Assembly: GCF_000590475.1 (NCBI RefSeq) | Contig: NZ_CP007441.1 | Span: 998,443-1,062,442, forward strand | Origin: Stutzerimonas stutzeri | GTDB lineage: Bacteria; Pseudomonadota; Gammaproteobacteria; Pseudomonadales; Pseudomonadaceae | DNA length: 64,000 nucleotides | Reading direction: 5' to 3' | Shown here: positions 43,537-52,400 of the stretch, one piece after another | How positions within the stretch are numbered: position 1 is the first letter of the stretch | How the letters are laid out: every line of letters starts with the position of its first letter | Notes under the pieces: generated by a model | What the model was told of the DNA's origin: nothing | Database searches by the model: none | The model's input: only the letters and a program-made list of their open reading frames with translations | Made by a program: the position numbers and the translations under genes

Positions 43537-43980
43537 TCAGGTCGGTGGCAGCGTTACCGGGATCGGGCTGTCCATGCCCAGCTGTTTGCGGGCGCTTTCA
43601 AGATCGAACAGCGTGTTGATTTCCTCAATGTCGCCTCCAGGGTTGAGAGTCCAGATCGACATGGCGGCGACGGTGAGAATCTTGCCGCTCGGCGCGATGC
43701 CGAACACGGGTTTCTCCAACGTACCGAAAAGGGTGCTGGAGGTGACCACGCGGTTGCCTTCGCTGAGGCATTCATCCACTACCACCTCCAGGTCCGGGAA
43801 CGCCTGACGGATTTCCCGCACGATCAGGCCGAAACCGGCACTGTTGACCGGTTGTGCGATGAACGAACTCCTGTAGCTGAAGTAACGACTCTGCAGCTGT
43901 TCGGCCAGTGCCAGACGACCCTTGGTCCAGCTCAGGTCGATATGCTGCTGCACCCGCCGTTTTCGTTCCTCCGGTGACAT
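43537..43980 (-). CDS. SnoaL-like / NTF2-fold protein
   Basis: The 147-residue protein looks like a small NTF2-fold ester-cyclase-like protein: RRVQQHIDLSWTKGRLALAEQL, the FPDLEVVVDECLSEGNRVVTS segment with the family arginine, and a final IEEINTLFD strand. SnoaL proteins catalyse cyclisations or serve as binding modules. The ATG at 43980 follows GGGGAGCAGGCGGC. It converges on the M48 gene. Substrate unknown. Confidence 0.7.
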   Translation of the reverse strand: MSPEERKRRVQQHIDLSWTKGRLALAEQLQSRYFSYRSSFIAQPVNSAGFGLIVREIRQAFPDLEVVVDECLSEGNRVVTSSTLFGTLEKPVFGIAPSGKILTVAAMSIWTLNPGGDIEEINTLFDLESARKQLGMDSPIPVTLPPT

Positions 43981-44064
43981 GCCGCCTGCTCCCCTCAAGT
44001 GCCGCCAGAATGCGGTGAAGGCGCACTCTAACAGCACCGGCCACATGGCAATTTGCGCTGCGTA

Positions 44065-44652
44065 TCAGACTGGAAGCGTGCCGCTCAAGGTTAGGGCCTG
44101 ATAGACGGCATACAACGCCAACGCGGCGAAGCCGACGGCGGCAACACGGCGGATCAGGGTGAGCGGCATGCGATCGGCCGCGAAATTTCCAGCCAGTACT
44201 ACCGGCACGTTGGCGATCAGCATGCCGAGCGTGGTGCCAATAATTACCAAGATGAAATTAGGGTACTGCGCGGCCAGCACGACCGTCGCGACCTGGGTCT
44301 TGTCACCCATCTCGGCGAGGAAGAAGGCGATCAGGGTTGCGACGAATGGGCCGAAGCGCCGACCGCGCGAGGCTTCGTCTTCCTCGAGTTTGTCCGGTAC
44401 CAGCGTCCACAGTGCCACGGCGGCAAAGGATGCTGCCAGAACCCAGCTGAGGATGGTGGGTGAGACCAGCGATGAAACCCAGCTGCCCACGGCCCCGGCT
44501 GCGGTATGGTTGGCCAGCGTGGCGATGACGATGCCCCAGATTATCGGCAGCGGACGCCGATAGCGGGCCGCAAGCAGCAGGGCGAGCAGCTGCGTCTTGT
44601 CGCCGATCTCGGCCAGGGCAACGATCAGGGTGGGGATGTAGAAGGATTCCAA
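44065..44652 (-). CDS. TMEM165/GDT1 family manganese exporter
   Basis: This 195-residue membrane protein has six or seven helices and two copies of the family signature, LAEIGDKTQLLALLLAARY and LAEMGDKTQVATVVLAAQY (E-x-G-D-K-T). These transporters export Mn2+ (MneA/UPF0016). I chose the TTG at 44652 because it is seven bases after AAGGA and gives ESFYIPTLIVALAEIGDK, the usual N-terminus; the ATG at 44700 would place 16 residues inside the leader hairpin. A yybP-ykoY manganese riboswitch lies upstream. Confidence 0.9.
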   Translation of the reverse strand: MESFYIPTLIVALAEIGDKTQLLALLLAARYRRPLPIIWGIVIATLANHTAAGAVGSWVSSLVSPTILSWVLAASFAAVALWTLVPDKLEEDEASRGRRFGPFVATLIAFFLAEMGDKTQVATVVLAAQYPNFILVIIGTTLGMLIANVPVVLAGNFAADRMPLTLIRRVAAVGFAALALYAVYQALTLSGTLPV

Positions 44653-44689
44653 GCGAACTTCCTTGCGAGGGCGGGTCGACGAAATCACC

Positions 44690-44734
44690 ATGACACGCAC
44701 CGCCTGCCCGCCCCGGGTCAGGTGTGCGTGTCAT
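44690..44734 (-). terminator. Expression-platform hairpin of the Mn2+ riboswitch
   Basis: ATGACACGCAC / GTGCGTGTCAT is a perfect 11-bp stem with a 23-base GC-rich loop between the aptamer and the transporter start. It lacks a T-run, so control may be at translation or Rho. Confidence 0.6.
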
Positions 44735-44764
44735 GGGTCTTGTCAAACCAGGCGAGGCTGCGTA

Positions 44765-44875
44765 AGCAGGCCGCGCGGGTCGCATGCGCCATGGTCTGTG
44801 GACCAAGTATGTTGACGCATGCCAGGCGAGCAGGGCGCTCGCCGGAGACTACTCCCCCAGGACGGGCGCGAGTTT
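44765..44875 (-). promoter_or_regulatory. yybP-ykoY manganese riboswitch aptamer
   Basis: On the minus strand the two most conserved loops of the yybP-ykoY family are present: GGGGGAGTAG (44849-44858) and GTCAACATACT (44806-44816). They are joined by the stems GGCGAGC/GCTCGCC (44825-44843) and GCATGCG/CGCATGC with an inner GGTC-CACA-GACC hairpin (44793-44804). This family senses Mn2+ and often precedes UPF0016 exporters, as here. The outer P1 stem is not well resolved by eye. Confidence 0.85.
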
Positions 44876-44904
44876 GCCCAAGCGCGGCGTGTAGTGCAAG
44901 TCGA

Positions 44905-45903
44905 TCAGGCGCGCTGTGCGCGGTAGATGCGAAAGCCGTCCGCATTGATCAGCGTTTCGCAACGGCCCAGATGGGCCTCGATCAATGGCGGATACTTGAG
45001 GAAGGCATTGGCTACCAGGCGCAACTCGCCGTTGGGTCGCAGATGACTGGCGGCACGTTGCAGCAGTGTTTCGCTGGCGGCGTAGTGGGTATGCACACCC
45101 TGATGGAACGGCGGGTTGCTGATGATCGCAGCGCAGTCGTCCGGTGCCGCGTCAATCCCATCGCCGGCAATCACGTGCGCCTGTAACTGATTGGCTTCCA
45201 GCGTCATCCGGCTGCTCTGGACCGCAAAAGCGTCGACGTCCAGTAGTACCACTTCGCTTTGCGGATACCGTCTTTTCAGTGACGCACCGATGATCCCGGC
45301 ACCGCAGCCGAAATCCAGCAGCCGGCCGATCGGCAGATCGTCGAGCCGCTCCAGCAGGAGCGCGGTGCCGCGATCAAGCCGGCCATGGCTGAACACGCCG
45401 GGCAGGCTGACGACCTGCAGCGGGCCGTCAGCCAGGTCGAGTTCGAAGCGCTGCGCGAGGGCTTTCAGCTCGGGCGCTGCCGGACTGTTCGTCACCCTGA
45501 CCTGCCACAGCTGACAATGTCGAGCGCTGTCGAGCTTGCGCGCCTCGCCGAACGGCGCCAGCTGTCTGGCGGCGCGCTCGACGCCTGCGCGCTTTTCTCC
45601 GACCAGATACAGCAAACGTCCCGGTAACCGCGCCGCCAACGCGTTCAGCAAGTAATCGGTCAGCTCGCGTGACTTGGGCAGAAACAGCACGGCAGCGTCG
45701 AACGCGGCCGATGGCGGCTCGACACCGAATGTGCAGCGCCCGGCGAAGCGAGTCTGCAGCAGCAGCTGTTCACCTGCGTGCCAGCTCCAGCCGATGGCTC
45801 CGGGTAGCTGGCCGAGCAGGTCGTCGGCCGGTAGCCCGGCAAGCAACAGCTCGCCGCTGAAGAGTTCGGCCTGACGCAGCAGTACTTCGCTTCGGGGGTC
45901 CAT
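44905..45903 (-). CDS. rsmC: 16S rRNA m2G1207 methyltransferase
   Basis: The 332-residue protein matches RsmC, which methylates G1207 of 16S rRNA. The N-terminal half is the degenerate, non-catalytic methyltransferase-like domain. The C-terminal half has the SAM motif RLLDFGCGAGIIGASL, LLDVDAFAV, and the catalytic SNPPFHQG motif typical of base-N methyltransferases. The ATG at 45903 follows GGAGGCATC; ATGs upstream are less likely. RlmG is the close alternative, but length and sequence favour RsmC. Confidence 0.9.
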   Translation of the reverse strand: MDPRSEVLLRQAELFSGELLLAGLPADDLLGQLPGAIGWSWHAGEQLLLQTRFAGRCTFGVEPPSAAFDAAVLFLPKSRELTDYLLNALAARLPGRLLYLVGEKRAGVERAARQLAPFGEARKLDSARHCQLWQVRVTNSPAAPELKALAQRFELDLADGPLQVVSLPGVFSHGRLDRGTALLLERLDDLPIGRLLDFGCGAGIIGASLKRRYPQSEVVLLDVDAFAVQSSRMTLEANQLQAHVIAGDGIDAAPDDCAAIISNPPFHQGVHTHYAASETLLQRAASHLRPNGELRLVANAFLKYPPLIEAHLGRCETLINADGFRIYRAQRA

Positions 45904-45960
45904 GATGCCTCCGGACAAAAGCTGGCGAGCTTAGCAGCCTTGTCCCTGGCAGCAGAAGCG

Positions 45961-46923
45961 TCAGCCGACCTGGCGCTTTGGCGCGCCGGCGAAAAACGCC
46001 TCGGCGTTTTCACACATCTGATCAACGATGCGCTGCCGTGCCTCGCGGCTGCCCCAGGCGCTGTGTGGCGTCACGATCAGGCGCGGCACGTCCGCAGCCA
46101 GCAGCGGGTTGTCGTTGCTGGGTGGCTCGCTGGTAAGCACATCGGTGGCGGCGCCGCCCAGGTGCCCGCTGCGCAGTGTGTCGGCCAGCGCCTGCTCATC
46201 AATCAGGCCGCCACGGGCGGTGTTGATGATGAATGCCGTGGGCTTCATCAATTGCAATTCGCGTGCTCCGATGAGGTTGCGTGTCTGCTCGGTCAGCGGG
46301 CAGTGCAGCGTCAGGGCGTCGATCTGCGGCAGTAGTTCGTCGAGCTCCAGGCGGTCGGCGCGCGCCGGGCGACCGGGCAGGTTGCCGGTCAGCACGCGCA
46401 TGCCCAGCGCCTCGGCCAATCTGGCCACGGCGCTACCCAGCTCGCCGTGACCGAGCACGCCGAGGGTCTTGCCGGCCAATTCGACAATGGGGAAGTCCAG
46501 CAGACAGAATTGACCGCTTTCCTGCCAGCGGCCACGGGCTACGGCGCCTTGGTAATCGGGTAGCCGCGTGGCCAGCGCGAGCAGCAGCATCAACGTGTGC
46601 TGGGCCACGGTGGCGGTGCCGTAGGCTTGGCAGTTGCAGACTGCGATGCCACGCTGTTTGGCGGCGGCCAGATCAATGTTGTTGACGCCGGTCGCGGCAA
46701 CGAGGATCAGCTTGAGGTCCGGGCAGGCGGCGAGCACTGCTTCGTTTAGCGCCACCTTGTTTACGATGGCAACTTGGGCGCCCTGCAGCCGTTCGATGAT
46801 CTGCGCGTCGCTGGTCTGCGCATGGCAGTTCAGTTCATCGAAGGCTGACCGCAGCGCAGCCAGGTCCAGGTCGCCCTGGTCGAGTGGGGATAGATCGAGG
46901 AATACAGCGCGGCGATTGCTCAT
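45961..46923 (-). CDS. D-2-hydroxyacid dehydrogenase (glycerate dehydrogenase-like)
   Basis: The 320-residue NAD(P)-dependent enzyme has the Rossmann motif LGVLGHGELGSAVA (about 147-160), the catalytic Arg of NTARGGLIDEQAL, Glu in DVLTSEPPSNDNPLL and the final His in VTPHSAWGS. ATGVNNIDL and YGTATVAQHTLMLLLALA are typical of hydroxypyruvate/glycerate dehydrogenases (HprA). The true substrate could also be another 2-keto acid. It lies divergent from the LysE gene with a 61-bp gap. Confidence 0.88.
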   Translation of the reverse strand: MSNRRAVFLDLSPLDQGDLDLAALRSAFDELNCHAQTSDAQIIERLQGAQVAIVNKVALNEAVLAACPDLKLILVAATGVNNIDLAAAKQRGIAVCNCQAYGTATVAQHTLMLLLALATRLPDYQGAVARGRWQESGQFCLLDFPIVELAGKTLGVLGHGELGSAVARLAEALGMRVLTGNLPGRPARADRLELDELLPQIDALTLHCPLTEQTRNLIGARELQLMKPTAFIINTARGGLIDEQALADTLRSGHLGGAATDVLTSEPPSNDNPLLAADVPRLIVTPHSAWGSREARQRIVDQMCENAEAFFAGAPKRQVG

Positions 46924-46984
46924 GGACTTTACTCGTATGAATCAACGGGCGGATATCCCGCCCCGGAAATAGCGGAGTCGCTAG

Positions 46985-47614
46985 ATGTATTGGATGGAGT
47001 TTCTCACTGTGGCGCTGGTTCATCTGCTTGCAGTGGCCAGTCCCGGGCCGGACTTTGCAGTGGTCGTACGTGAAAGCGTGTCCCGCGGTCAGCACAGCGG
47101 CAGCTGGACGGCTATCGGGGTGGGCAGCGGTATTTTGCTACACGTGGGTTATTCGTTGCTTGGTATCGGCCTGATCGTCTCGCAGTCGATCGTGCTGTTC
47201 AACCTATTCAAGTGGCTGGCAGCCGGTTATCTGTTCTATCTCGGTATCCAGGCTCTGCGCGCCAAGCCCGTTGCGGCTGGCGATCTGCCACCCTCCGGCG
47301 CTGGCGAGGCGCAATCTCGCAGACATGCCTTTACGGTGGGTTTCGTCACCAACGGCCTGAATCCCAAGGCTACGTTATTTTTTCTGTCGCTATTCACAGT
47401 TGTTATCGACCCCCATACCCCACTCGCCGTTCAGGCGGGCTATGGGTTATATCTGGCGTTCGCTACCGGCCTGTGGTTCTGCCTGGTGGCCTGGTTGTTC
47501 AGCCGCGAGCGAGTGCGGGCAGGCTTCGCGCGCATGGGGCATTGGTTCGACCGGGTCACTGGCGCGGTGCTGATCGGCCTCGGTGTGCGTTTGGCGGCAA
47601 GCGAGATCACCTGA
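46985..47614 (+). CDS. LysE/RhtB family exporter
   Basis: The 209-residue protein has six helices and the LysE family start LLAVASPGPDFAVVVRESVSRG, with GSGILLHVGYSLLG and FVTNGLNPKATLFFLSLF in later helices. Members export amino acids or homoserine lactones. The ATG at 46985 is seven bases after GGAG. Its substrate is unknown. Confidence 0.9.
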   Translation: MYWMEFLTVALVHLLAVASPGPDFAVVVRESVSRGQHSGSWTAIGVGSGILLHVGYSLLGIGLIVSQSIVLFNLFKWLAAGYLFYLGIQALRAKPVAAGDLPPSGAGEAQSRRHAFTVGFVTNGLNPKATLFFLSLFTVVIDPHTPLAVQAGYGLYLAFATGLWFCLVAWLFSRERVRAGFARMGHWFDRVTGAVLIGLGVRLAASEIT

Positions 47615-47755
47615 TCGCCGGGCCATGCAATCGGCTGTTACACAGCGGGTCTCGACGCATTGAACGACAGCCGGGTTGACTGCCGACTTGGAACGTTGCG
47701 CGAGGCTTGCGCACCGAACATCCGACGCCGTGTCCAGCGTGCCTCTCATAACATC

Positions 47756-47763
47756 AATAACAG
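47756..47763 (+). promoter_or_regulatory. Possible Crc/Hfq (CA) motif at the acyl-CoA ligase start
   Basis: AATAACAG, inside the A-rich run CATAACATCAATAACAGGAAG, lies just before and overlaps the Shine-Dalgarno of the acyl-CoA ligase. It matches seven of eight positions of the AANAANAA motif by which Hfq and Crc block translation in pseudomonads. Confidence 0.45.
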
Positions 47764-47771
47764 GAAGCCCT

Positions 47772-49454
47772 ATGTTGCAGACCCGAGTGATCAAACCCGC
47801 CGCGAATGCCTACCAGTATCCCCTGTTGATCAAGCGCCTGCTGTTGTCGGGCCAGCGTTATGAGCGCACGCGTGAGATTGTCTACCGTGATCAGGTGCGT
47901 TTTGACTATCGCATTCTCAATCAACGCATTGCCCGGCTCGCCAACGTACTGACCGCCGCTGGGGTCAAGGCGGGTGACACCGTGGCGGTCATGGATTGGG
48001 ACAGTCATCGCTACCTCGAATGCATGTTCGCGATCCCGATGATTGGCGCGGTGGTTCATACCATCAACGTGCGGCTGTCTCCCGAGCAGATTCTCTACAC
48101 CATGAATCATGCCGAGGATCGCTTCGTTCTGGTCAACAGCGAATTCGCCCCCCTGTATCAGGCGATTGCCGGGCAGCTCGCCACGGTCGATAAAACGCTG
48201 CTGATTACCGACGCCGATGACAAGAACTGTGACCTGCCCAACTGCGTGGGTGAGTATGAAAGCCTGCTCGCCGCGGCGCAGCCGCACTACGATTTCCCAG
48301 ACTTCGATGAAAACTCGGTGGCGACGACGTTCTACACCACCGGCACCACCGGAGATCCCAAGGGCGTTTATTTCACCCATCGGCAGCTGGTCCTTCATAC
48401 CCTTGCCGGAGCGATAACGGTCGGTTGTCGCGAGAATCCCCAGCTGATGGCGGCGGATGACGTCTACATGCCAATCACGCCGATGTTTCATGTGCATGCC
48501 TGGGGGTTGCCGTACGTGGCGACGATGATGGGCCTCAAGCAGGTTTATCCGGGGCGCTACGACCCGGAATTGTTGATCGAACTGTGGCGCAAGGAGAAGG
48601 TGACCTTCTCGCATTGCGTGCCGACTATCGTCCAGATGCTGCTCAACGCCAAGGCGGCGAAGGGCACGGATTTCAACGGCTGGAAGATCACCATCGGCGG
48701 TAGCGCGCTGACCCGCGGCCTCTACGAATCGGCCCGGACCTGCGGCATGCAATTGGTGGCCGCCTATGGCATGTCGGAAACCTGTCCGCTGATTTCCGGT
48801 GCCCATATCAATGATGAGCTGCGCGAGGCCAGCGAGGACGAGCAGAGCAGCTATCGACTCAAAGCTGGGGTGCCGGTGGTGCTGGTCGATGCCGCAATTC
48901 AGGCGCCGGACGGCAGTTTCCTACCAGCCGACGGCGTATCCCAGGGCGAGTTGGTGCTTCGCGCGCCCTGGCTGACCCAAGGCTATGCCGGCAATCCGGA
49001 AAAGAGCGAAGAACTATGGGCTGGCGGATGGCTGCATACCGGCGACGTCGCGACCGTCGACGAGATGGGCAACATCGACATTCGCGATCGCATCAAGGAT
49101 GTCATCAAGACCGGAGGCGAGTGGGTTTCCTCGCTGGCGATTGAAGGTTTGATCAGCCGTCACGAGGCGGTGCGTGACGTGGCGGTGGTGGGTGTGCCTG
49201 ACGAGCGCTGGGGCGAACGTCCATTCGCGCTGGTTGTGCTGTGCGAGGACAAACAGCTCGATGCGCGGACGCTACAGAGCTTTCTCGAGCCGGCAGTGGA
49301 GCAGGGGCAGATCAACAAGTGGGCAATTCCGCAGCAGATTGCGGTGGTCGGTGACATTCCCAAGACCAGTGTCGGCAAGCTGGACAAGAAGCGTATCCGG
49401 GTCGACATCGCGCGCTGGCTGGAAGAAGGCAGTCACGCCATCTCCTCGATCTAG
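47772..49454 (+). CDS. Medium/long-chain fatty acid-CoA ligase, AlkK-like
   Basis: The 560-residue ANL-superfamily enzyme activates fatty acids with ATP and CoA. It has the P-loop-like TFYTTGTTGDPKGVYFTHRQL, the AYGMSETCP motif, GWLHTGDVATVDEMGNIDIRDRIKD with the hinge Asp, and the catalytic Lys near the end in KTSVGKLDKKRIR. The overall pattern is closest to AlkK, the medium-chain ligase. The ATG at 47772 follows AGGAA; an upstream frame is not conserved. It is monocistronic, convergent with the next gene. Confidence 0.9.
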   Translation: MLQTRVIKPAANAYQYPLLIKRLLLSGQRYERTREIVYRDQVRFDYRILNQRIARLANVLTAAGVKAGDTVAVMDWDSHRYLECMFAIPMIGAVVHTINVRLSPEQILYTMNHAEDRFVLVNSEFAPLYQAIAGQLATVDKTLLITDADDKNCDLPNCVGEYESLLAAAQPHYDFPDFDENSVATTFYTTGTTGDPKGVYFTHRQLVLHTLAGAITVGCRENPQLMAADDVYMPITPMFHVHAWGLPYVATMMGLKQVYPGRYDPELLIELWRKEKVTFSHCVPTIVQMLLNAKAAKGTDFNGWKITIGGSALTRGLYESARTCGMQLVAAYGMSETCPLISGAHINDELREASEDEQSSYRLKAGVPVVLVDAAIQAPDGSFLPADGVSQGELVLRAPWLTQGYAGNPEKSEELWAGGWLHTGDVATVDEMGNIDIRDRIKDVIKTGGEWVSSLAIEGLISRHEAVRDVAVVGVPDERWGERPFALVVLCEDKQLDARTLQSFLEPAVEQGQINKWAIPQQIAVVGDIPKTSVGKLDKKRIRVDIARWLEEGSHAISSI

Positions 49455-49473
49455 CAACGAGACGGGAACGGAG

Positions 49474-51534
49474 TTAGGCGTCGTCTGGCTCCTGACCGGG
49501 CTCCAGCATGCTGCGAACTTTGTCTTCGAGATTCGAGATGCTGAACGGCTTGGTCAGGACCTCGTAATCGTACGTGGCGTTGCTTCGCTGTAGCACCGAG
49601 CTCTCGGCGTATCCGGTAATGAACAGCACGCGCAAGGAAGGCCGCTTTTCCCGAGCGGCATCGGCGAGTTGTCGTCCGTTCATGCCGCCGGGCAATCCAA
49701 TATCCGATATCAACAGGTCCAGGTGTGCGTCGCTGTCGAGAATGCGCAGGCCGCTGGGGCCTTCGGCGGCCTCCAGGGTGTTCAGCCCCATTTCCTGCAG
49801 CACCTCTGTCACCAGCATACGGACGTTGGGCTCGTCATCCACCACCAGAACAGTGCGCCCCTCGACCGAAGCGGGTGCCAAGTCCGTAGTGGACGGAGCA
49901 TGCAGGCTGGCAGACTGGCCGTGGTGGCGGGGCAAGTAGATCCAGACGCTGGTCCCTTCGCCCACCGTGCTCTCGATACGCACGCCGCCGCCCGATTGCT
50001 TGGCGAAGCCGTAGACCATGGATAAGCCGAGCCCCGTACCCTCTCCCAGGGGTTTGGTGGTGTAGAACGGATCGAAGACGTAGCCGAGCTTCTCCGGCGG
50101 AATACCGACGCCGGTATCACGGACGCCGAGCGCGACATACTCCCCGGATTGCAGGCCGATTTCCTGGGCGAGCGGCTCGTCCAGGCGCAGGTTCTCGCTG
50201 ACCAACGTCAGCTGCCCGCCATCAGGCATCGCATCGCGAGCGTTGATGGTCAGGTTCAGCAGTGCGTTTTCCAGCTGGTTGGTGTCGCAGAGGGTCAGCC
50301 AGAGTCCGTCCGACAAATGCGTCGAGTAGCTCACCATCGGCCCGATGGTGCGCTGCAGCAGCTCCATCATGCCTTCTATCAGCGTGTTGAGATCGGTGGG
50401 GCTGGGGTCGAGCGTTTGCCGGCGTGAAAAGGCCAACAGGCGATGGGTGAGGGCAGTCGCCCGAGTGGCGGAGGTCAGTGCGCTGCGGATGTAACGCAGC
50501 AGATCATCGGTGCGACCCTGGTCCAGGCGAATCGATAACAGCTCCAGCGAGCCGATCACGCCCGCCAGGAGGTTGTTGAAATCATGCGCCAGGCCGCCAG
50601 TCAGCTGGCCGACCGCCTCCATCTTCTGCGACTGACGCAGCGCCGCCTCGGTCCTGGCGCGAGCCGCGACTTCGGCATTGACGCGCTGCTCGAGGGTTTC
50701 GTTGAGGCGATGCAGCGCCTGTTCGGTACGCTTGTGCTGGGTAATGTCGAGACAGGCACCCACCATGTACGATGGCCTGCCGTTGGCATCGGTAAACGTC
50801 TGGCCCTTGTCGAATATCCAGCGTTCGTTGCCCTCTGGCAGCCTGACTCTGAATTGCATCTCGAAGTCGTCGCCATAGCGCGCACAGCGCTCGCACTGCT
50901 GGGCAATGCTGTTCCGATCGTCCGGATGGATCATGTCGAGAAGGTCGTCGAGCCAGCCCGAGGTCAACCCCTCCAGGCCGAACAACCGCTGCATGGGCAG
51001 ATCCATGTCCAGGCGGTTGTTGCGCAGGTCCCAATAGAAGGTGCCGGTGCCAGAAGCCAGTAGCGCAGCGTTCAAGCGCTCGTCGCTCTCGCGCAGGCGT
51101 AGCGCCGCAGACTCCTGCTCGAGCAGGCTTTCGGTCACGTCTTCTGCCTGGTGGATGATGTAGCTGACTTGGCCTTGCTCGTCCAGCACCGGCACATTGA
51201 CCACATCCCAGTAGCGATTTTCGTCACCACCGCCCTCGGCATGTGGGCGCCGCAGTGGATAGCCGACCGTTTTCAGATGCTGAACGCGCCCCGTGCGTGC
51301 GACCTCGGCCAGTGATGTGCGCAGCAGATTGATACCGGCGGACATCGGCACCGAGGTGTCACCATCGTGATAGACCTCGAACAGGGGGCGGCCAATGATC
51401 TCTTCACGGCGCGTCATGGTGGCTCGCAAGCGCTCCTGGCTGGCGGCGACCATGGTGTAGTCGGCATCGTTGGCAACCACGAGGACGATTCCAGGCAGGG
51501 CATCGAAGATGCGCTGCAGATCCGCTATGTCGAT
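49474..51534 (-). CDS. Hybrid histidine kinase (PAS-PAS-HisKA-HATPase-REC)
   Basis: This cytoplasmic signalling protein has two PAS domains (the second with FQFRVRLPEGN-like EMQFRVRLPEGNERW), HisKA with GGLAHDFNNLLAGV, a HATPase domain (NLTINARDAM, DTGVGIP, GTGLGLSMVYG) and a C-terminal receiver with LLISDIGLPGGMNG. The HDFNN phospho-site is typical of this hybrid class. The first usual start, GTG at 51480, falls inside the first PAS domain; the frame continues upstream with PAS-like sequence (ADLQRIFDALPG) to an ATC at 51532-51534 that has GGAG nine bases before it. I set the start there with reserve. Confidence 0.8.
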   Translation of the reverse strand: MDIADLQRIFDALPGIVLVVANDADYTMVAASQERLRATMTRREEIIGRPLFEVYHDGDTSVPMSAGINLLRTSLAEVARTGRVQHLKTVGYPLRRPHAEGGGDENRYWDVVNVPVLDEQGQVSYIIHQAEDVTESLLEQESAALRLRESDERLNAALLASGTGTFYWDLRNNRLDMDLPMQRLFGLEGLTSGWLDDLLDMIHPDDRNSIAQQCERCARYGDDFEMQFRVRLPEGNERWIFDKGQTFTDANGRPSYMVGACLDITQHKRTEQALHRLNETLEQRVNAEVAARARTEAALRQSQKMEAVGQLTGGLAHDFNNLLAGVIGSLELLSIRLDQGRTDDLLRYIRSALTSATRATALTHRLLAFSRRQTLDPSPTDLNTLIEGMMELLQRTIGPMVSYSTHLSDGLWLTLCDTNQLENALLNLTINARDAMPDGGQLTLVSENLRLDEPLAQEIGLQSGEYVALGVRDTGVGIPPEKLGYVFDPFYTTKPLGEGTGLGLSMVYGFAKQSGGGVRIESTVGEGTSVWIYLPRHHGQSASLHAPSTTDLAPASVEGRTVLVVDDEPNVRMLVTEVLQEMGLNTLEAAEGPSGLRILDSDAHLDLLISDIGLPGGMNGRQLADAAREKRPSLRVLFITGYAESSVLQRSNATYDYEVLTKPFSISNLEDKVRSMLEPGQEPDDA

Positions 51535-51630
51535 GGCTCGGCTCTCCGTCTGGATGACACGTCTGCGCGTGCCGTATAGGTTAGTAGTGGCTGTTTTGCG
51601 AAAAAAATTCGGTCTACCTGAGGAGTCAAG

Positions 51631-52275
51631 GTGTTAGACGCAGGCCATACGTTGATCAGTGAAACGTTTCCGGTCGGTCCGCTGCAATGTAATTGCACGA
51701 TCATTGGCGATTCGCTGACGGGTCGGGCCATCGTGGTGGACCCGGGCGGCGATCCGGATGTGATCGTCGCGCGGATCGATGCTCTGGGACTGAAGGTTGT
51801 CAATGTCATTCACACCCATGCGCATCTGGATCATTTCCTGGCGTCCGGGCAGATCAAGGAGCGGACCGGCGCCACCTTGCACCTGCACAAGGACGATCAG
51901 TTCCTCTGGGACAGTCTTGAGCTGCAATGTCGCCTGTTCGGCGTGCCCTATACGCCCGTGCCGGCCCCGGATGTCTGGTTGGTCGACGATCAGGCGCTGG
52001 CCTGCGGCTGTGGCGTCGCACTTCACACGCCAGGTCATACGCCGGGCTCGATGTGCTTCTGGTTTCCCGAGGCGAAGTTGCTGGTCGCCGGAGATACCCT
52101 GTTTCGCCGCGGAATCGGCCGTACCGATCTCTGGGGTGGCGATTATGCCACCATCGAACGATCGATCAGACAGCGGCTGTACCGGCTTGATGAGGACGCG
52201 ACCGTCATCACAGGTCACGGACCGCTAACACGGTTGGGGGATGAAATGCGAGAGAACCCTTTTGTCCGTGCGTGA
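51631..52275 (+). CDS. MBL-fold metallo-hydrolase, glyoxalase II-like
   Basis: The 214-residue protein has the metallo-beta-lactamase zinc motif HTHAHLDH (about 68-75), the second-site Hisses in TPGHTPGS, and the Asp bridge in AGDTLF. It is shorter than true glyoxalase II, lacking its C-terminal glutathione domain, so the substrate is unknown. The start is a GTG at 51631 behind a GAGGAG site. It diverges from the hybrid kinase gene with only 96 bases between. Confidence 0.88.
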   Translation: MLDAGHTLISETFPVGPLQCNCTIIGDSLTGRAIVVDPGGDPDVIVARIDALGLKVVNVIHTHAHLDHFLASGQIKERTGATLHLHKDDQFLWDSLELQCRLFGVPYTPVPAPDVWLVDDQALACGCGVALHTPGHTPGSMCFWFPEAKLLVAGDTLFRRGIGRTDLWGGDYATIERSIRQRLYRLDEDATVITGHGPLTRLGDEMRENPFVRA

Positions 52276-52400
52276 GTTGTCACGAGGTTCGTCGGCACGT
52301 TCCGGTTCTGCCACTGGCTGAGTGTTAACCTAGCGGCGCATTTCAGCCTGTGGGTGGATATCTCCGACAGGTTGGCGTTCCGCAGATGAAGGAAGTCACC

